Positions 18,329 to 28,344 of a stretch of 64,000 bases of DNA are shown in pieces. The DNA is taken from assembly GCF_003048775.2 (NCBI RefSeq), contig NZ_CP049272.1:1364001-1428000 (forward strand), read 5' to 3'. This stretch comes from Campylobacter concisus (GTDB lineage Bacteria > Campylobacterota > Campylobacteria > Campylobacterales > Campylobacteraceae). Below the pieces are notes generated by a model that worked only from the letters and a program-made list of their open reading frames with translations, ran no database searches and was not told the origin of the DNA. Numbering within the stretch: the first letter of the stretch is position 1; each line of letters opens with the position of its first letter. Made by a program: the position numbers and the translations under genes.

Positions 18329-19314
18329 ACGAACACGATATCCAAGCTGGCTTAAAAAGCCTGATAGAGCAGACTTATCTGATAGAAAATGAATATAAAA
18401 ATTTAACATCATCTTACGCAAGCTTGCAAAATTTCATTAAAGATATTGTAGAAATTTTGCCAAATGCTATCTGGGTGTTAGATGAAAATGATGAGATCTT
18501 TTTACAAAACTCAGAAGCAGTAAGGCTTGGTAAAATTTTTAAAGAGATACCAAAAAAAGAGGGCGAGATAAATGTAGATGGACAAATTTATCTTTTTAAA
18601 ACAAGCTCTAAAGACAATAAACTAATAATCTCCGCAACAAATATAACAGTAGAAAAACGCACCGAGCGCCTTGCCTCTATGGGCCAAGTAGCAGCTCACC
18701 TAGCCCACGAGATCAGAAATCCAGTAGGCTCCATCTCGCTTTTAGCTTCAACTCTACTTAAAAGAGCTGATGAGCGCACAAAGCCTATCGTAAATCAAAT
18801 ACAAAAAGCTACATGGCGAGTCGAACGCATAATCAAAGCCACTCTACTTTTTACAAAGGGTCTTAACATAAATGCACAAATTTTTGACTTCTCGCAGCTT
18901 AAAAAAGAGTGCGAAGAGGCTATAAATTTTTACGACTATTCAAAGGATATTAAATTTAGCCTAGAATTTCCAGATGGCAAATATACGGGCGATCTTAATC
19001 TGCTAGCCATCGTCTTTCAAAATATTTTATTTAACGCCATTGATGCCATCGAAGAGAGCGATGATGATGAAGGAGAGATCATTTTAAGCTATGAAAAAAC
19101 ACCAAGTGAGCATAAATTTATCATTTATGATAGTGGTGAGCCTATCAAAGATAAAGCCATAGTCTTTGAGCCATTTAAAAGTAGCAAGCTAAAAGGAAAC
19201 GGCCTTGGACTGCACCTTTGCTTGCAGATCATAGAGGCTCACAAAGGCAGTATCGAGATCACACTAAATCCAAAAACATTTTGCATAAATTTACCAATAA
19301 AGGAGAAAGAATGA
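18325..19314 (+). CDS. flgS: Flagellar sensor histidine kinase FlgS
   Basis: This 329-residue soluble kinase has no membrane segment. An N-terminal coiled region and a PAS-like fold (about 40-108) are followed by the H-box LAHEIRNPVGS with phospho-accepting His128. The ATPase domain has an N-box (NILFNAIDAIEES), a D-box (YDSGEP) and GNGLGLHL. In Campylobacter FlgS senses the flagellar export apparatus and phosphorylates FlgR to switch on sigma-54 flagellar genes. Overlaps of 4 nt on both sides join it to the DUF234-like gene and the hydrolase gene. The FliF and FliG of this window belong to the structures whose assembly FlgS monitors. Confidence 0.9.
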   Translation: MNEHDIQAGLKSLIEQTYLIENEYKNLTSSYASLQNFIKDIVEILPNAIWVLDENDEIFLQNSEAVRLGKIFKEIPKKEGEINVDGQIYLFKTSSKDNKLIISATNITVEKRTERLASMGQVAAHLAHEIRNPVGSISLLASTLLKRADERTKPIVNQIQKATWRVERIIKATLLFTKGLNINAQIFDFSQLKKECEEAINFYDYSKDIKFSLEFPDGKYTGDLNLLAIVFQNILFNAIDAIEESDDDEGEIILSYEKTPSEHKFIIYDSGEPIKDKAIVFEPFKSSKLKGNGLGLHLCLQIIEAHKGSIEITLNPKTFCINLPIKEKE

Positions 19315-19973
19315 ACATACAAAACGAACTTGAGGCTTTTAAAAAATCTCTTCAAACGCTTGATCTGAGAGAAATTTCAAACAATGGAGCAAAAAACGTT
19401 GCATTTATCTGTATCGATATGATAGAAGCATTTGCTGGCAGTGGCGCGCTCGCTAGTCAAAGAGTAGCTGCTTTATCAAAAGGGATCGCAACACTTTTTG
19501 ATAGAGCGTGGAAAGATTTTGGCTTTAGAAATTTTATCCTTATAGAAGATAGGCACACCAGTGATTCAAAAGAATTTGAGAACTTTTTGCCACATGCTAT
19601 ACTTGATACAAATGAGATAAAAACCGTAAAAGAGATAGAGAATCTAAGCTTTTTTAAAGAGTTCAAGACATTTTATAAAAACTCTTTAAGCATCGCATTT
19701 AATAAAGAATTTGAGAAATTTTTAGAGCAAAACCCACAAATTGATACTTTTGTTATTACCGGAGATTGCACTGATATGTGCGTTTATCAGTGCGTTAGTT
19801 ATCTTAAACTACGAGCCAATGAATACAATAAAAAATCAAGAGTTATCGTGCCGTTTGATCTTACGCAAACATATGACATACCAGGACACAATGGCGATTT
19901 TTACCACGAGATGTTTTCTCTTCATATGAAGCTAGCACTTGGTGCTGATGTGGTAAAGAGTATTAAATTTTAA
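19311..19973 (+). CDS. Isochorismatase-family cysteine hydrolase
   Basis: This protein has 220 residues from ATG 19311, which has AAGGAG about 5 nt upstream and overlaps the flgS stop. The isochorismatase/nicotinamidase fold is marked by an acidic strand (VAFICIDMIEAF), a Lys in FYKNSLSIAF and the nucleophile region ITGDCTDMCVYQCV. The triad is thus Asp, Lys, Cys. Nicotinamidase or a related amidase is likely, but the canonical PncA metal-binding His cluster is not evident. It ends tail-to-tail with the next gene, stops overlapping by 4 nt. Confidence 0.8.
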   Translation: MNIQNELEAFKKSLQTLDLREISNNGAKNVAFICIDMIEAFAGSGALASQRVAALSKGIATLFDRAWKDFGFRNFILIEDRHTSDSKEFENFLPHAILDTNEIKTVKEIENLSFFKEFKTFYKNSLSIAFNKEFEKFLEQNPQIDTFVITGDCTDMCVYQCVSYLKLRANEYNKKSRVIVPFDLTQTYDIPGHNGDFYHEMFSLHMKLALGADVVKSIKF

Positions 19974-20644
19974 AGCTTACTTGAAATATTTATGAGCCTA
20001 TTTAGCTCGTCAAATTTAAAGCTAAGCTCGTTTTTATTCGCTACGATCTCATTAGGACTTTCGCTAAATTTCATATCACAGCTTAGCAAAAGTCCTTTTA
20101 TAAAGATTTTGTGATCTAGTTCGTAAGTGCTTAAACACTCATTTACTACGCTCAAAAGCTCATTTGCTAGCACTGGCTCTTCAAAGACCACATCTGATCT
20201 AAAAGCCACATACGCAGCTCCGCCCTCGTACTCTATCCTATAATAATTTTGTTCATCAAAAGCGGTGCAAAGAATCATACTAATCGTGTGACCATTAAAA
20301 TTTTCATCTAGCTCAAATTGTGGCGTACTAAATGCACTAAGCCCAAATTTTTCGCCAAACTCACGTGCTTTATTTGCAAGCTCAAGTAACCTCTCATCAA
20401 AGCCATTTATATTTTCATAACCCCAAAGCCACGTATTTGACGAGAAGCTTTCAGAGCCAATAAACTGCATGTCAAACTCACGCCCATCAAAGTAAATTTT
20501 GCCACTATCAAAATCAACCTGCCAGTTGCTACCTTCAACAAGTAGCTTAAATGCACATTTTTGAAGTAATGTCGCTTTGCCAACACATGCGCTAAAAAGC
20601 TCGCTCCAGTTACTTTTATCTACGCCAAGCTTATCTAAAAACAT
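19970..20644 (-). CDS. Hypothetical protein, DUF6882-like
   Basis: This protein has 224 residues from ATG 20644, chosen because GGAG lies 5 nt upstream; a TTG at 20665 inside dnaE is less likely. The sequence has an acidic, aromatic-rich alpha/beta character with NTWLWGYENING and FGLSAFSTPQFEL. These pieces recall the DUF6882 family, though I hold that only loosely. No signal peptide or membrane segment is seen. It lies 14 nt after dnaE, so it is probably cotranscribed. The function is unknown. Confidence 0.65.
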   Translation of the reverse strand: MFLDKLGVDKSNWSELFSACVGKATLLQKCAFKLLVEGSNWQVDFDSGKIYFDGREFDMQFIGSESFSSNTWLWGYENINGFDERLLELANKAREFGEKFGLSAFSTPQFELDENFNGHTISMILCTAFDEQNYYRIEYEGGAAYVAFRSDVVFEEPVLANELLSVVNECLSTYELDHKIFIKGLLLSCDMKFSESPNEIVANKNELSFKFDELNRLINISSKL

Positions 20645-20658
20645 CGCTTCTCCGGGTA

Positions 20659-23600
20659 TTAGCAAGCTATTGCTTGAAGTGCTTTTTCTTTAAAGCTGTC
20701 ATTTACAACAAATTTTGTCTTATAGACAAAAATTTGAGCCGTATTTTCATTTTTTATCTTAATAACAAGGCGTTTATCGTTGTGTGTGCCACTTTTTATA
20801 TGTTCGTTATAGCCAAGATTATAAAGATTAGTGATCTTATCTTTGCTAAGCTCACTAAGGCATAAAAGTACCTCTAGCTCAGCATACTCTCTTGCTTTTT
20901 GAGGGGCGCTCGCCTCTTCATTTTTAGAAAATTTAGAGTTTTGTTTTAGCTTTCTTGTTTTAAAGTCTAAATTTTGCGCATCTTCTAGGCTATAAACCTC
21001 GTTTAAATTTGTCCTTACAAATTGATCATCTTTTGTGATATTTATCCTAAAAGCATAAGGTAGGTCGCGTTTTGCTTCATCTTTTACTATATCTTCGATG
21101 TTGCCAAGCTCTCTTTCAAAGACTGCGATCTCGATATTTCCGTGAAAATCAAGCACGTTTATAGTGCCCATTTTCTTGCCACTTTTGGTTATCCTTGTGC
21201 TAAAGTCCTCGATCTTACCAACGACTAAAATTTCAGCGCTTTGCGGCAAGCTCTCAAATTCTGAGCTTAGAGTGTATTTTATCTTATTAATCTCATCTTT
21301 ATAATCATCAAGCGGGTGGCCTGAGAGGTAGATACCAACACTCTCTTGCTCAAATTTTAAAATTTGCTTGATGTCAAATTCATCATTTATCGTGACAAAA
21401 TTTATCTTCACATCGTTCATGCTCTCATCTTCGCCAAATAAGCTCTCAACAGCATTTTTACGGATCTGAGCAGCACTTTTGCAAGCTTCTATGATATTTT
21501 CTACATTTTGCATAAGCATCTTACGACTAAAGCCAAACTCATCAAAACATCCAGCTTTTATGAGGCTTTCAAAGACCTTTTTATTGACCTTAAATGGATC
21601 GATCCTTGAGACAAAGTCATCCATACTCTTAAATTCGCCATTTGCTTCACGCTCAGTGATAATGTTTTCAATAGCCGCTCCGCCAACGCCTTTAATCGCA
21701 CCAAGCCCAAAGATAATGCCGTCATGATCGCCATTTTTAACGACGCTAAATTCTTTAGTTGATTTATTGATAGATGGTGGCAAAGTGTCTATATTTATGC
21801 GTTTTATCTCATCGATATAGCGAACGATCTTATCGACGTTGCTCTCTTCGCTTGTAAGAAGTGCAGCCATAAATTCAGCCGGATAGTAAGCCTTAAGATA
21901 AGCAGTTTGAAAGGTAACATAAGCGTAAGCTGCGGAGTGAGATTTATTAAAGCCATATCCCGCAAATTTTACAATTAGCTCGAAAAGATCGTCTGCTTTT
22001 TGTCCATTTAGCCCTTTTGCCTCAGCACCTTTTACAAACTCACCCTTTAGTCTGTCCATCTCTTCTTTGATCTTTTTACCCATCGCACGACGTACAAGGT
22101 CCGCCCCACCAAGGCTAAAGCCGCCTATAGCTTGAACGATTTGCATAACTTGCTCTTGATAGACGATGACGCCGTATGTTGGCGCAAGGATTGACTCAAG
22201 CTCTTTAAATGAGTAGGTTATCTCGGCCTCGCCATGTTTTCTTTTGACGAAGTCATCAAGCATACCACTCTCCATCGGTCCTGGGCGGTAGAGTGCTAGC
22301 ATCGCGACGATATCCTCAAAGCAGTCTGGGCGCAAGCTAGTTCCTAGCTTTCTCATGCCCTCACCCTCGATTTGGAAAATTCCTATCGCTTGGCCGCTTT
22401 GTATCATTTTATAAACATTAGAATCGTTTTTATCGATCTGCTCCCAAATGATGTCCTTGCCAGTTCGTTGTTTTACCAGCTTTATGGCATTATCGATAAC
22501 CGTTAGTGTTTTTAGTCCAAGAAAGTCAAATTTTATTAAATCCACATCCTCAAGATATTTAAGGCTATACTGCGTAACATATCGATCTTCTGGGCTATTT
22601 GGCTGACGAAATAGCGGAGTTTTATTCCACAGCTCCTCATTTGAGATAACGACACCTGCTGCGTGCTGGCCGGCATTTCTGTTTAGCCCCTCAAGATCAA
22701 GTGCAAATTTCCAAATTTTAGCAGCCTTTGGATTTTGACTTATTAGCTCAGCTATCTTTGGCTCTTTTTCATAAGCATCTTTTAGCGTAATACCAAGTTC
22801 ATCAGGTATTAGCTTTGCCATCGCATCGGCTTCGGCGTAAGGCATATCACAAACTCTAGCAACGTCTCTAATGACACCTTTTGCAAGCAATTTACCAAAG
22901 GTAATAACGCCAGCAACGTTAAATTTTCCGTATTTTTGCGTAACATAGTCAATTATCTCGCCGCGCCTACTTTGGCAAAAATCCACGTCGATATCTGGCA
23001 TGCTAACACGCTCTGGGTTTAGAAACCTCTCAAAAAGTAGGTTGTATGGGATCGGATCAAGGTCAGTGATCTTTAGCGAGTAAGCAACCAAGCTACCAGC
23101 CGCAGAACCACGTCCTGGGCCAACTGGCACGCCTCTACTTTTAGCCTCATTTATGAAGTCCCAAACGATCATCATGTAGCCTGGAAAATTCATTTTATTT
23201 ATGATGCCAATCTCTATCTCAAGGCGCTTTTTGTATTCGTCATGTAAATTTTCAGGGACAAATTTTAGCCTCTCTTCAAGACCTTTTCTACATTCATACT
23301 CAAAAAAAATAGCATCATTTTTAAAGCTATATCTATTTTCAGGCTCTGGAAGTGTTAAATTTCTCTCTTTAGCATACTCAAGTGTAAATTTAAAATTTGG
23401 CGGAGTTGGGTTGCCAAGCTTGATCTCAAGGTTGCACTTATCCACGATCTCTTGGGTATTTTCTATCACTTCAGGGATATCTAAAAATAGCTCACTCATC
23501 TGCTCTTTGCTTTTTACAAAAAACTCATGGACGCTGTGGCGAAGTCGGTTTGGATCATCTAAAGTTTTGTTCATCGCGATACACATAAAAACCTCATGCG

Positions 23601-24276
23601 CGTCAGCTCGCTCTTTAAAAGTGTAGTGAGTATCGTTTGTGGCGATGACCTTTATGCCAGTCTCTTTGGCGATGCGTAAAATGTCATCATCAATGCGTTT
23701 TTGATCGCCGATGCCGTGACGCATGATCTCAAGATAAAAGTCATCTCCAAAAATTTCTTTATATTCAAGTGCGACCTCTTTTGCTCTCTCATAGCCCTTT
23801 GCGCCAAATTTGACGTTACGATCGCTTAAATTTAGATGCCAACTCACCTCGCCCTGCAAGCAAGCAGAACTACAAACCAAGCCCTCGCTGTGCTCTTTTA
23901 ATATTTTTTTATTTATACGAGGATAGTAGTAAAAGCCCTCGATGTAGCTCATGGAGCTAAGATACATTAAATTTTTATAGCCAGTCTCGTTTTTGGCGAT
24001 TAGTATAAGGTGAAAGCGCTGCTTAGTACTCTTATCATCAAGCTGCTCGCCATTATGCACGTAAGCTTCAATGCCAATTAGCGGCTTTATACCCTCTTTT
24101 TTCATCGCCTTGTAAAAATCTATCGCTCCAAACATATTGCCGTGATCAGTAATCGCCGCTGCTGTGTCGCCTCTATCATGAAGCACATGAGCTAGCTCTT
24201 TTATCTTGTTTGCTCCGTCTAGTAGGGAGTATTCAGTGTGTAAATGTAGGTGTGTAAAGCTAGAATTTTCACTCAT
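20659..24276 (-). CDS. dnaE: DNA polymerase III alpha subunit
   Basis: This 1205-residue replicative polymerase has an N-terminal PHP domain (HLHLHTEYSLLDG). The catalytic core contains GPGRGSAAGSLVAY, MPDIDVDF with the metal-binding aspartates and FAGYGFNKSHSAAYA, followed by helix-hairpin-helix and OB-fold regions. Length and motifs are those of full-length bacterial DnaE. It starts at ATG with AAAGGA upstream. The gap in front of it (24277-24588) contains a terminator for the Usp gene, so dnaE must have its own promoter. Confidence 0.97.
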   Translation of the reverse strand: MSENSSFTHLHLHTEYSLLDGANKIKELAHVLHDRGDTAAAITDHGNMFGAIDFYKAMKKEGIKPLIGIEAYVHNGEQLDDKSTKQRFHLILIAKNETGYKNLMYLSSMSYIEGFYYYPRINKKILKEHSEGLVCSSACLQGEVSWHLNLSDRNVKFGAKGYERAKEVALEYKEIFGDDFYLEIMRHGIGDQKRIDDDILRIAKETGIKVIATNDTHYTFKERADAHEVFMCIAMNKTLDDPNRLRHSVHEFFVKSKEQMSELFLDIPEVIENTQEIVDKCNLEIKLGNPTPPNFKFTLEYAKERNLTLPEPENRYSFKNDAIFFEYECRKGLEERLKFVPENLHDEYKKRLEIEIGIINKMNFPGYMMIVWDFINEAKSRGVPVGPGRGSAAGSLVAYSLKITDLDPIPYNLLFERFLNPERVSMPDIDVDFCQSRRGEIIDYVTQKYGKFNVAGVITFGKLLAKGVIRDVARVCDMPYAEADAMAKLIPDELGITLKDAYEKEPKIAELISQNPKAAKIWKFALDLEGLNRNAGQHAAGVVISNEELWNKTPLFRQPNSPEDRYVTQYSLKYLEDVDLIKFDFLGLKTLTVIDNAIKLVKQRTGKDIIWEQIDKNDSNVYKMIQSGQAIGIFQIEGEGMRKLGTSLRPDCFEDIVAMLALYRPGPMESGMLDDFVKRKHGEAEITYSFKELESILAPTYGVIVYQEQVMQIVQAIGGFSLGGADLVRRAMGKKIKEEMDRLKGEFVKGAEAKGLNGQKADDLFELIVKFAGYGFNKSHSAAYAYVTFQTAYLKAYYPAEFMAALLTSEESNVDKIVRYIDEIKRINIDTLPPSINKSTKEFSVVKNGDHDGIIFGLGAIKGVGGAAIENIITEREANGEFKSMDDFVSRIDPFKVNKKVFESLIKAGCFDEFGFSRKMLMQNVENIIEACKSAAQIRKNAVESLFGEDESMNDVKINFVTINDEFDIKQILKFEQESVGIYLSGHPLDDYKDEINKIKYTLSSEFESLPQSAEILVVGKIEDFSTRITKSGKKMGTINVLDFHGNIEIAVFERELGNIEDIVKDEAKRDLPYAFRINITKDDQFVRTNLNEVYSLEDAQNLDFKTRKLKQNSKFSKNEEASAPQKAREYAELEVLLCLSELSKDKITNLYNLGYNEHIKSGTHNDKRLVIKIKNENTAQIFVYKTKFVVNDSFKEKALQAIAC

Positions 24277-24564
24277 TTTTTATCCTTTTTTAATGAGTGG
24301 ATTTTACAAAATTTTGGCTAATAAGGTGCTTGATAAAAACTTAACGTGAGCTTTAAAATTTAAAGATTTTGTAGTTTGTGGCTAAGAACGAAGCGCGCTG
24401 TCATCTGACGCACTATGCTATTAAGGTCTTGTAAATTTTAAAATTTCATGAACGAGTAATTTCGGCTCTAAAAGTTGAGTTAAGCGGTCAGTGAAGCCAA
24501 AATTTAGTAGTCAATTCTTGCGAGTGAATGGAATTTTAAAATCTATAAGAGTGAAAAAGAATTA
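24277..24564 (-). other. Non-coding gap upstream of dnaE
   Basis: About 290 nt without a credible gene. A TGTAAAAT (-10-like, near 24303-24310, minus strand) may serve dnaE. Several short AT-rich inverted stretches are present but no conserved RNA or coding remnant was recognised. Confidence 0.4.
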
Positions 24565-24586
24565 GATCGCGGACTAAGCCGCAATC
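24565..24586 (-). terminator. Rho-independent terminator after the Usp gene
   Basis: On the minus strand GATTGCGG and CCGCGATC pair as an 8-bp stem (one G-T) around a 6-nt loop. TAATTCTTTTTC follows, just 3 nt after the Usp stop codon. Confidence 0.75.
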
Positions 24587-24588
24587 CA

Positions 24589-25443
24589 TTATAAATAAAC
24601 TGGGATATTTGTGTGTTCTAAGAAAAATCTTGAAGTGCCACCAAGCACCATTTCCATAAGACCATTTTCACCATATCTGCTAGCAACGATTAGATCAGCG
24701 TTTCTATCAATAGCTGCTTTTAAAAGTGCTTCGCCAGGTATCATCGTAGTAGCAATCACTTCAAAAGTGGCTGATATGCCATGAATTTTGAAGTACTCTT
24801 CAAGCTTTTTAAGATTTAGTTCAGCATTATCTCCAAGGCTTGCTTTTGAGGTAATGCACTGAACCTTTTTTGCCTTTTTTAAAAGATCAATCGAGCCTGT
24901 TAATGCCCTTGAGCTTTGCGTCGTGCCAGTCCAGCTAACAAGGATATTATCGGCTTTAAACTCACGCATTTTTCTAGGGATTACAATCGCATTTTTACCG
25001 CTTTTTAAAACAGCTGACTCAAATGTACCAGTGATCTTTCCATCAAGTGGCACTGCAGCCACTACTAGATCGCAAAATTTACTCTCTTGCTCCACTATCG
25101 CGCTTCTTTTGCCGCTGTGAATCGTAAAATTTGCGGTGCAAACGTCTTCAATGATTTCACTAGTTACTTTTATGCCAAGCTCGGCACAAATTTTATTGAA
25201 AATTTTCTCATTCTCTTCATGCTCGACAGCTAGTTCAGATTTAGCTGATTTTAGAAATTCTTCAAAAAGCACTCCTCCACGAAGCGTCATTTTCATATTA
25301 TAAACTACGCTTGGGTCAAGCTGACAAGTCATAATTTCCATATGTGTGTTAAACCACTGAGCAACCTTTAGGGCACCATAAATTCTTGGCTCGATATCGT
25401 CTCCAGCTCCTATTGGAAAAAGCAACTTTTTGTATTTCATCAT
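24589..25443 (-). CDS. Tandem universal stress protein
   Basis: This 284-residue cytosolic protein has two Usp folds in tandem, about residues 1-155 and 160-284. The second ends in VASRYGENGLMEMVLGGTS, close to the ATP-binding GxxGx(9)GS pattern. The first ends in KSGKNAIVIPRK and looks degenerate. Double-Usp proteins are stress-induced nucleotide binders of unsettled function. It starts 14 nt after pnp, so it probably shares that transcript, which ends at the hairpin at 24565-24586. Confidence 0.85.
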   Translation of the reverse strand: MMKYKKLLFPIGAGDDIEPRIYGALKVAQWFNTHMEIMTCQLDPSVVYNMKMTLRGGVLFEEFLKSAKSELAVEHEENEKIFNKICAELGIKVTSEIIEDVCTANFTIHSGKRSAIVEQESKFCDLVVAAVPLDGKITGTFESAVLKSGKNAIVIPRKMREFKADNILVSWTGTTQSSRALTGSIDLLKKAKKVQCITSKASLGDNAELNLKKLEEYFKIHGISATFEVIATTMIPGEALLKAAIDRNADLIVASRYGENGLMEMVLGGTSRFFLEHTNIPVYL

Positions 25444-25457
25444 CTGTCCTTTAAAAT

Positions 25458-27656
25458 TTATTCAACCAAAGAGAGCGAAATTTTATTTCCTTTTTGCTCG
25501 CTCACACATACTTTGACCTGGTCGCCTATATTTAATGGAGCTTTTATCTTTGAGATATGAAGCAAGCCATCAATGCCATCTTTTAGCTCGATAAACACAC
25601 CAAAATCAACCACACTCTTTACAGTTCCCAAAAACTCATCACCGATATTAAAATTTGGTTTTGAACGCTCTTTGTCGTGTTTAAAAGGCTTTTTGCCAAA
25701 TGAACGTCCATTGTCTTTTGAAGTGATAGAGATGATGTAGTCTTTTGCAGCATCGACATTTTTCTTTGCTCCACCTGCGATTTTCACCTCGCCTTTTTCT
25801 CTATCAAGATCGATTGAGACTTCAAATTTCTCAATGATCTCTTTTATAGTCTTGCCAGCTTGTCCGATGATGTCTACGATTTTGCTTGGATCGACACTAA
25901 ATAATTCAAGCTTTGGAAGCACATCTTCATTTATTTCTATATTTTTATCCGCTTCTGTCATCAAAGATAAGATATGTCCTCTACCACGTTTTGCTTGATA
26001 AAGTGCCTCTTTTAGCACTTCTAAACTAATGCCACCAAGCTTAATATCCATCTGAAGCGCTGTGATGCCATCACTTGTACCTGCTACTTTAAAGTCCATG
26101 TCACCGTCATGATCTTCAAGTCCCATGATATCTGTTAGCACTGCATGCTTATCGCCTTCAAATATTAATCCCATAGCGACACCTGCGACAAGTTTTAAAG
26201 TATTTACGCCAGCTGCTCTAAGTGCGAGCGAGCCACCACAAACGCTAGCCATCGAGCTTGAGCCGTTACTCTCTAAAATTTCTGAAACGACTCTTATTGT
26301 GTATGGAGAAGCTAGATCGATACTTGGCGCAAGGGCACGTTTGGCTAAATTTCCATGTCCAAGCTCGCGTCTACCAGGAGCTTTTAGTGGGCTTGCCTCA
26401 CCTACGCTAAAGCCTGGAAAATTGTAGTTAAACATAAATTTCTCTACAAAAGGTACTTTTTCAGTGAGGATGTCATACATTTGAGCGTCGCTGTCAGTGC
26501 CAAGAGTAGTGACAACCAAAGCCTGCGTCTGTCCTCTTGTAAAGAGGCATGAGCCATGTGCATTTGGAAGCACATTTGTCTCAATACTAATAGGCCTAAC
26601 CTCTTCAAGACCACGCCCATCAGCTCTTACGCCTTCATTTATTATCTGCTCTCTAACGATTTTCTTTTTATATTTACCAAGGACATTTGTGATAACAGCC
26701 TCGTCCCAACCCTCTTTTTGTGCTACCTCATCGCTTGAAATTTGTTTCGCGATCTTGCTAAGTTCGCTCGCGCGCTCGCTTTTTGCCATTTGATTGATAG
26801 CATTTTTGACTTCAGCTTTATAAAATTTATCGATATAAATAGCGATATTTTCATTTTCTATCTCAGGTTTTAGCTCAAGCACAGCGTCTTCTTTTTTATG
26901 CTCTTTAAATGCTTCTTCATAAGCGCTACTAGCTCTTAATATCGCCTTACCAGCAAAATCAATCGCCTCAACCATCATATCTTCGCTAAATTCATTCATT
27001 AGCTGTTTTTGAGCCATGCTGTCACTTAAGCTCGGATCTATCATCGGCTCAATCGCAACCATTGGGATAAGCTGCGTAGTTTGCTGAGGCAAGCTTCTCA
27101 TCTCGATCATCAAAAGCTCATCTTTTGTGCCAGCTACATAAAGATCTATCGCACTTTGTTTTAGTTCAGAGTTGCTTGGGTTGATCACAAATTTTTCATC
27201 TATGTAGCCAACTCTAACGCCACAAACTGGGCGATTTACTGGGATGTCGCTAAGATACAACGCAACTGAAGCCGCATTTAGGCTCACAACTTGCAAATCA
27301 ACCTCAGGATCAGCTGAAAGCACCATTACAACGATTTGAGTTGGATATGCGTAACCTTTTGGAAAGAGTGGTCTAAGAGATCTATCAATGATGCGAGCTG
27401 TTAGCGTTTCAAAGTCGCCTGGCTTTGTCTCACGCTTAACGTAACCGCCAGGAATTTTTCCAGCGGCGTAAGCTTTTTCAATGTATTGCACCGTTAGAGG
27501 TAAAAAATCCTCCTCAACTTGTGTGTCCTCTCTTGCAACAGTTGCTAAAACTACGGTATTTTTCACCCTTAAAAGTACCGCTCCGCTAGCTTGTTTTGCT
27601 ACTTTATTAAGGTCAAAAATTTCAACCTGATTATTGACTTCTATACTATATTGCAT
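25458..27656 (-). CDS. pnp: Polyribonucleotide nucleotidyltransferase
   Basis: This 732-residue 3'-5' phosphorolytic exoribonuclease takes part in mRNA decay. It has two RNase PH-like cores (conserved [13 protein letters not shown] in the first; [14 protein letters not shown] and [19 protein letters not shown] in the second). A KH domain with GQAG and a C-terminal S1 domain ([15 protein letters not shown]) complete it. It overlaps the phosphoribosyltransferase gene by 11 nt. Confidence 0.97.
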   Translation of the reverse strand: MQYSIEVNNQVEIFDLNKVAKQASGAVLLRVKNTVVLATVAREDTQVEEDFLPLTVQYIEKAYAAGKIPGGYVKRETKPGDFETLTARIIDRSLRPLFPKGYAYPTQIVVMVLSADPEVDLQVVSLNAASVALYLSDIPVNRPVCGVRVGYIDEKFVINPSNSELKQSAIDLYVAGTKDELLMIEMRSLPQQTTQLIPMVAIEPMIDPSLSDSMAQKQLMNEFSEDMMVEAIDFAGKAILRASSAYEEAFKEHKKEDAVLELKPEIENENIAIYIDKFYKAEVKNAINQMAKSERASELSKIAKQISSDEVAQKEGWDEAVITNVLGKYKKKIVREQIINEGVRADGRGLEEVRPISIETNVLPNAHGSCLFTRGQTQALVVTTLGTDSDAQMYDILTEKVPFVEKFMFNYNFPGFSVGEASPLKAPGRRELGHGNLAKRALAPSIDLASPYTIRVVSEILESNGSSSMASVCGGSLALRAAGVNTLKLVAGVAMGLIFEGDKHAVLTDIMGLEDHDGDMDFKVAGTSDGITALQMDIKLGGISLEVLKEALYQAKRGRGHILSLMTEADKNIEINEDVLPKLELFSVDPSKIVDIIGQAGKTIKEIIEKFEVSIDLDREKGEVKIAGGAKKNVDAAKDYIISITSKDNGRSFGKKPFKHDKERSKPNFNIGDEFLGTVKSVVDFGVFIELKDGIDGLLHISKIKAPLNIGDQVKVCVSEQKGNKISLSLVE

Positions 27657-28344
27657 TATTTTTATCTCCTTGTTGTTTTTGTAACGGCAAATAATAAGGG
27701 CTCTCTTCTAATATTGACATGATACGCTCACTCGTAGCTTCGATCTTTTTCTCGTAATACGAATCCACATCGATAAAATCAACGATCTTATTTATCGTGT
27801 AAATTTCATCAACCATATCATTTAAATTTGTAAAGACATCAGTAGCAATCACTGGCGTTGCGTATGAGATGGATTTTACCTTCACATCAAGCAACGTCTT
27901 TATGCAAATGAGTGCCGTCATACCAGTCTCGCACCCCTCATCGATTAGTAAAATATTTTTATCTTTTAGCTCTCCTATCAAATTTCCTTTTCGGTATTTA
28001 TAAACGTTTTTTAAAATTTTTTCTTCATATTTTCTATGTGCTTCGCCGTAAATATAGTCATAGCTTATATTAAAAGCTTTTATAAGTTTATCGTTTAATA
28101 CTATATCTTCTGTCTCGCTAACTATTGCAACATCACATTCGCTATTATTTGGCGCAGGTATTGGCTCGCTAAAGAGCATCTCGTAGCTTAAATTTAAACT
28201 TCTACAAACTGCATCTGTGAGTATAACTGACTCAAGCGACATACAAACAACTATCGTCTTTTTATCTACGAGCTCTTTTTTTGGCAAAATTTCAATTAGC
28301 TTGCTAGCTGCTTCTAATTGATCCTTAAATTTAGCCGTTATCAT
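27646..28344 (-). CDS. Phosphoribosyltransferase-domain protein
   Basis: This 232-residue type I PRTase-fold protein has a PRPP loop at [16 protein letters not shown] (hydrophobic strand, acidic pair, then GMTA). It carries a large insert and an unusual N-terminal helix. The acceptor base cannot be predicted and it may be non-catalytic. It sits between lptD (no gap) and pnp (11-nt overlap), an arrangement I recall from C. jejuni too. Confidence 0.75.
   Translation of the reverse strand: MITAKFKDQLEAASKLIEILPKKELVDKKTIVVCMSLESVILTDAVCRSLNLSYEMLFSEPIPAPNNSECDVAIVSETEDIVLNDKLIKAFNISYDYIYGEAHRKYEEKILKNVYKYRKGNLIGELKDKNILLIDEGCETGMTALICIKTLLDVKVKSISYATPVIATDVFTNLNDMVDEIYTINKIVDFIDVDSYYEKKIEATSERIMSILEESPYYLPLQKQQGDKNNAI

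Noticed and set aside
24277-24564. Possible structured RNA upstream of dnaE
   Set aside because: Only short AT-rich complementarities were found, with no promoter-RNA-terminator set like that of the 6S gene.
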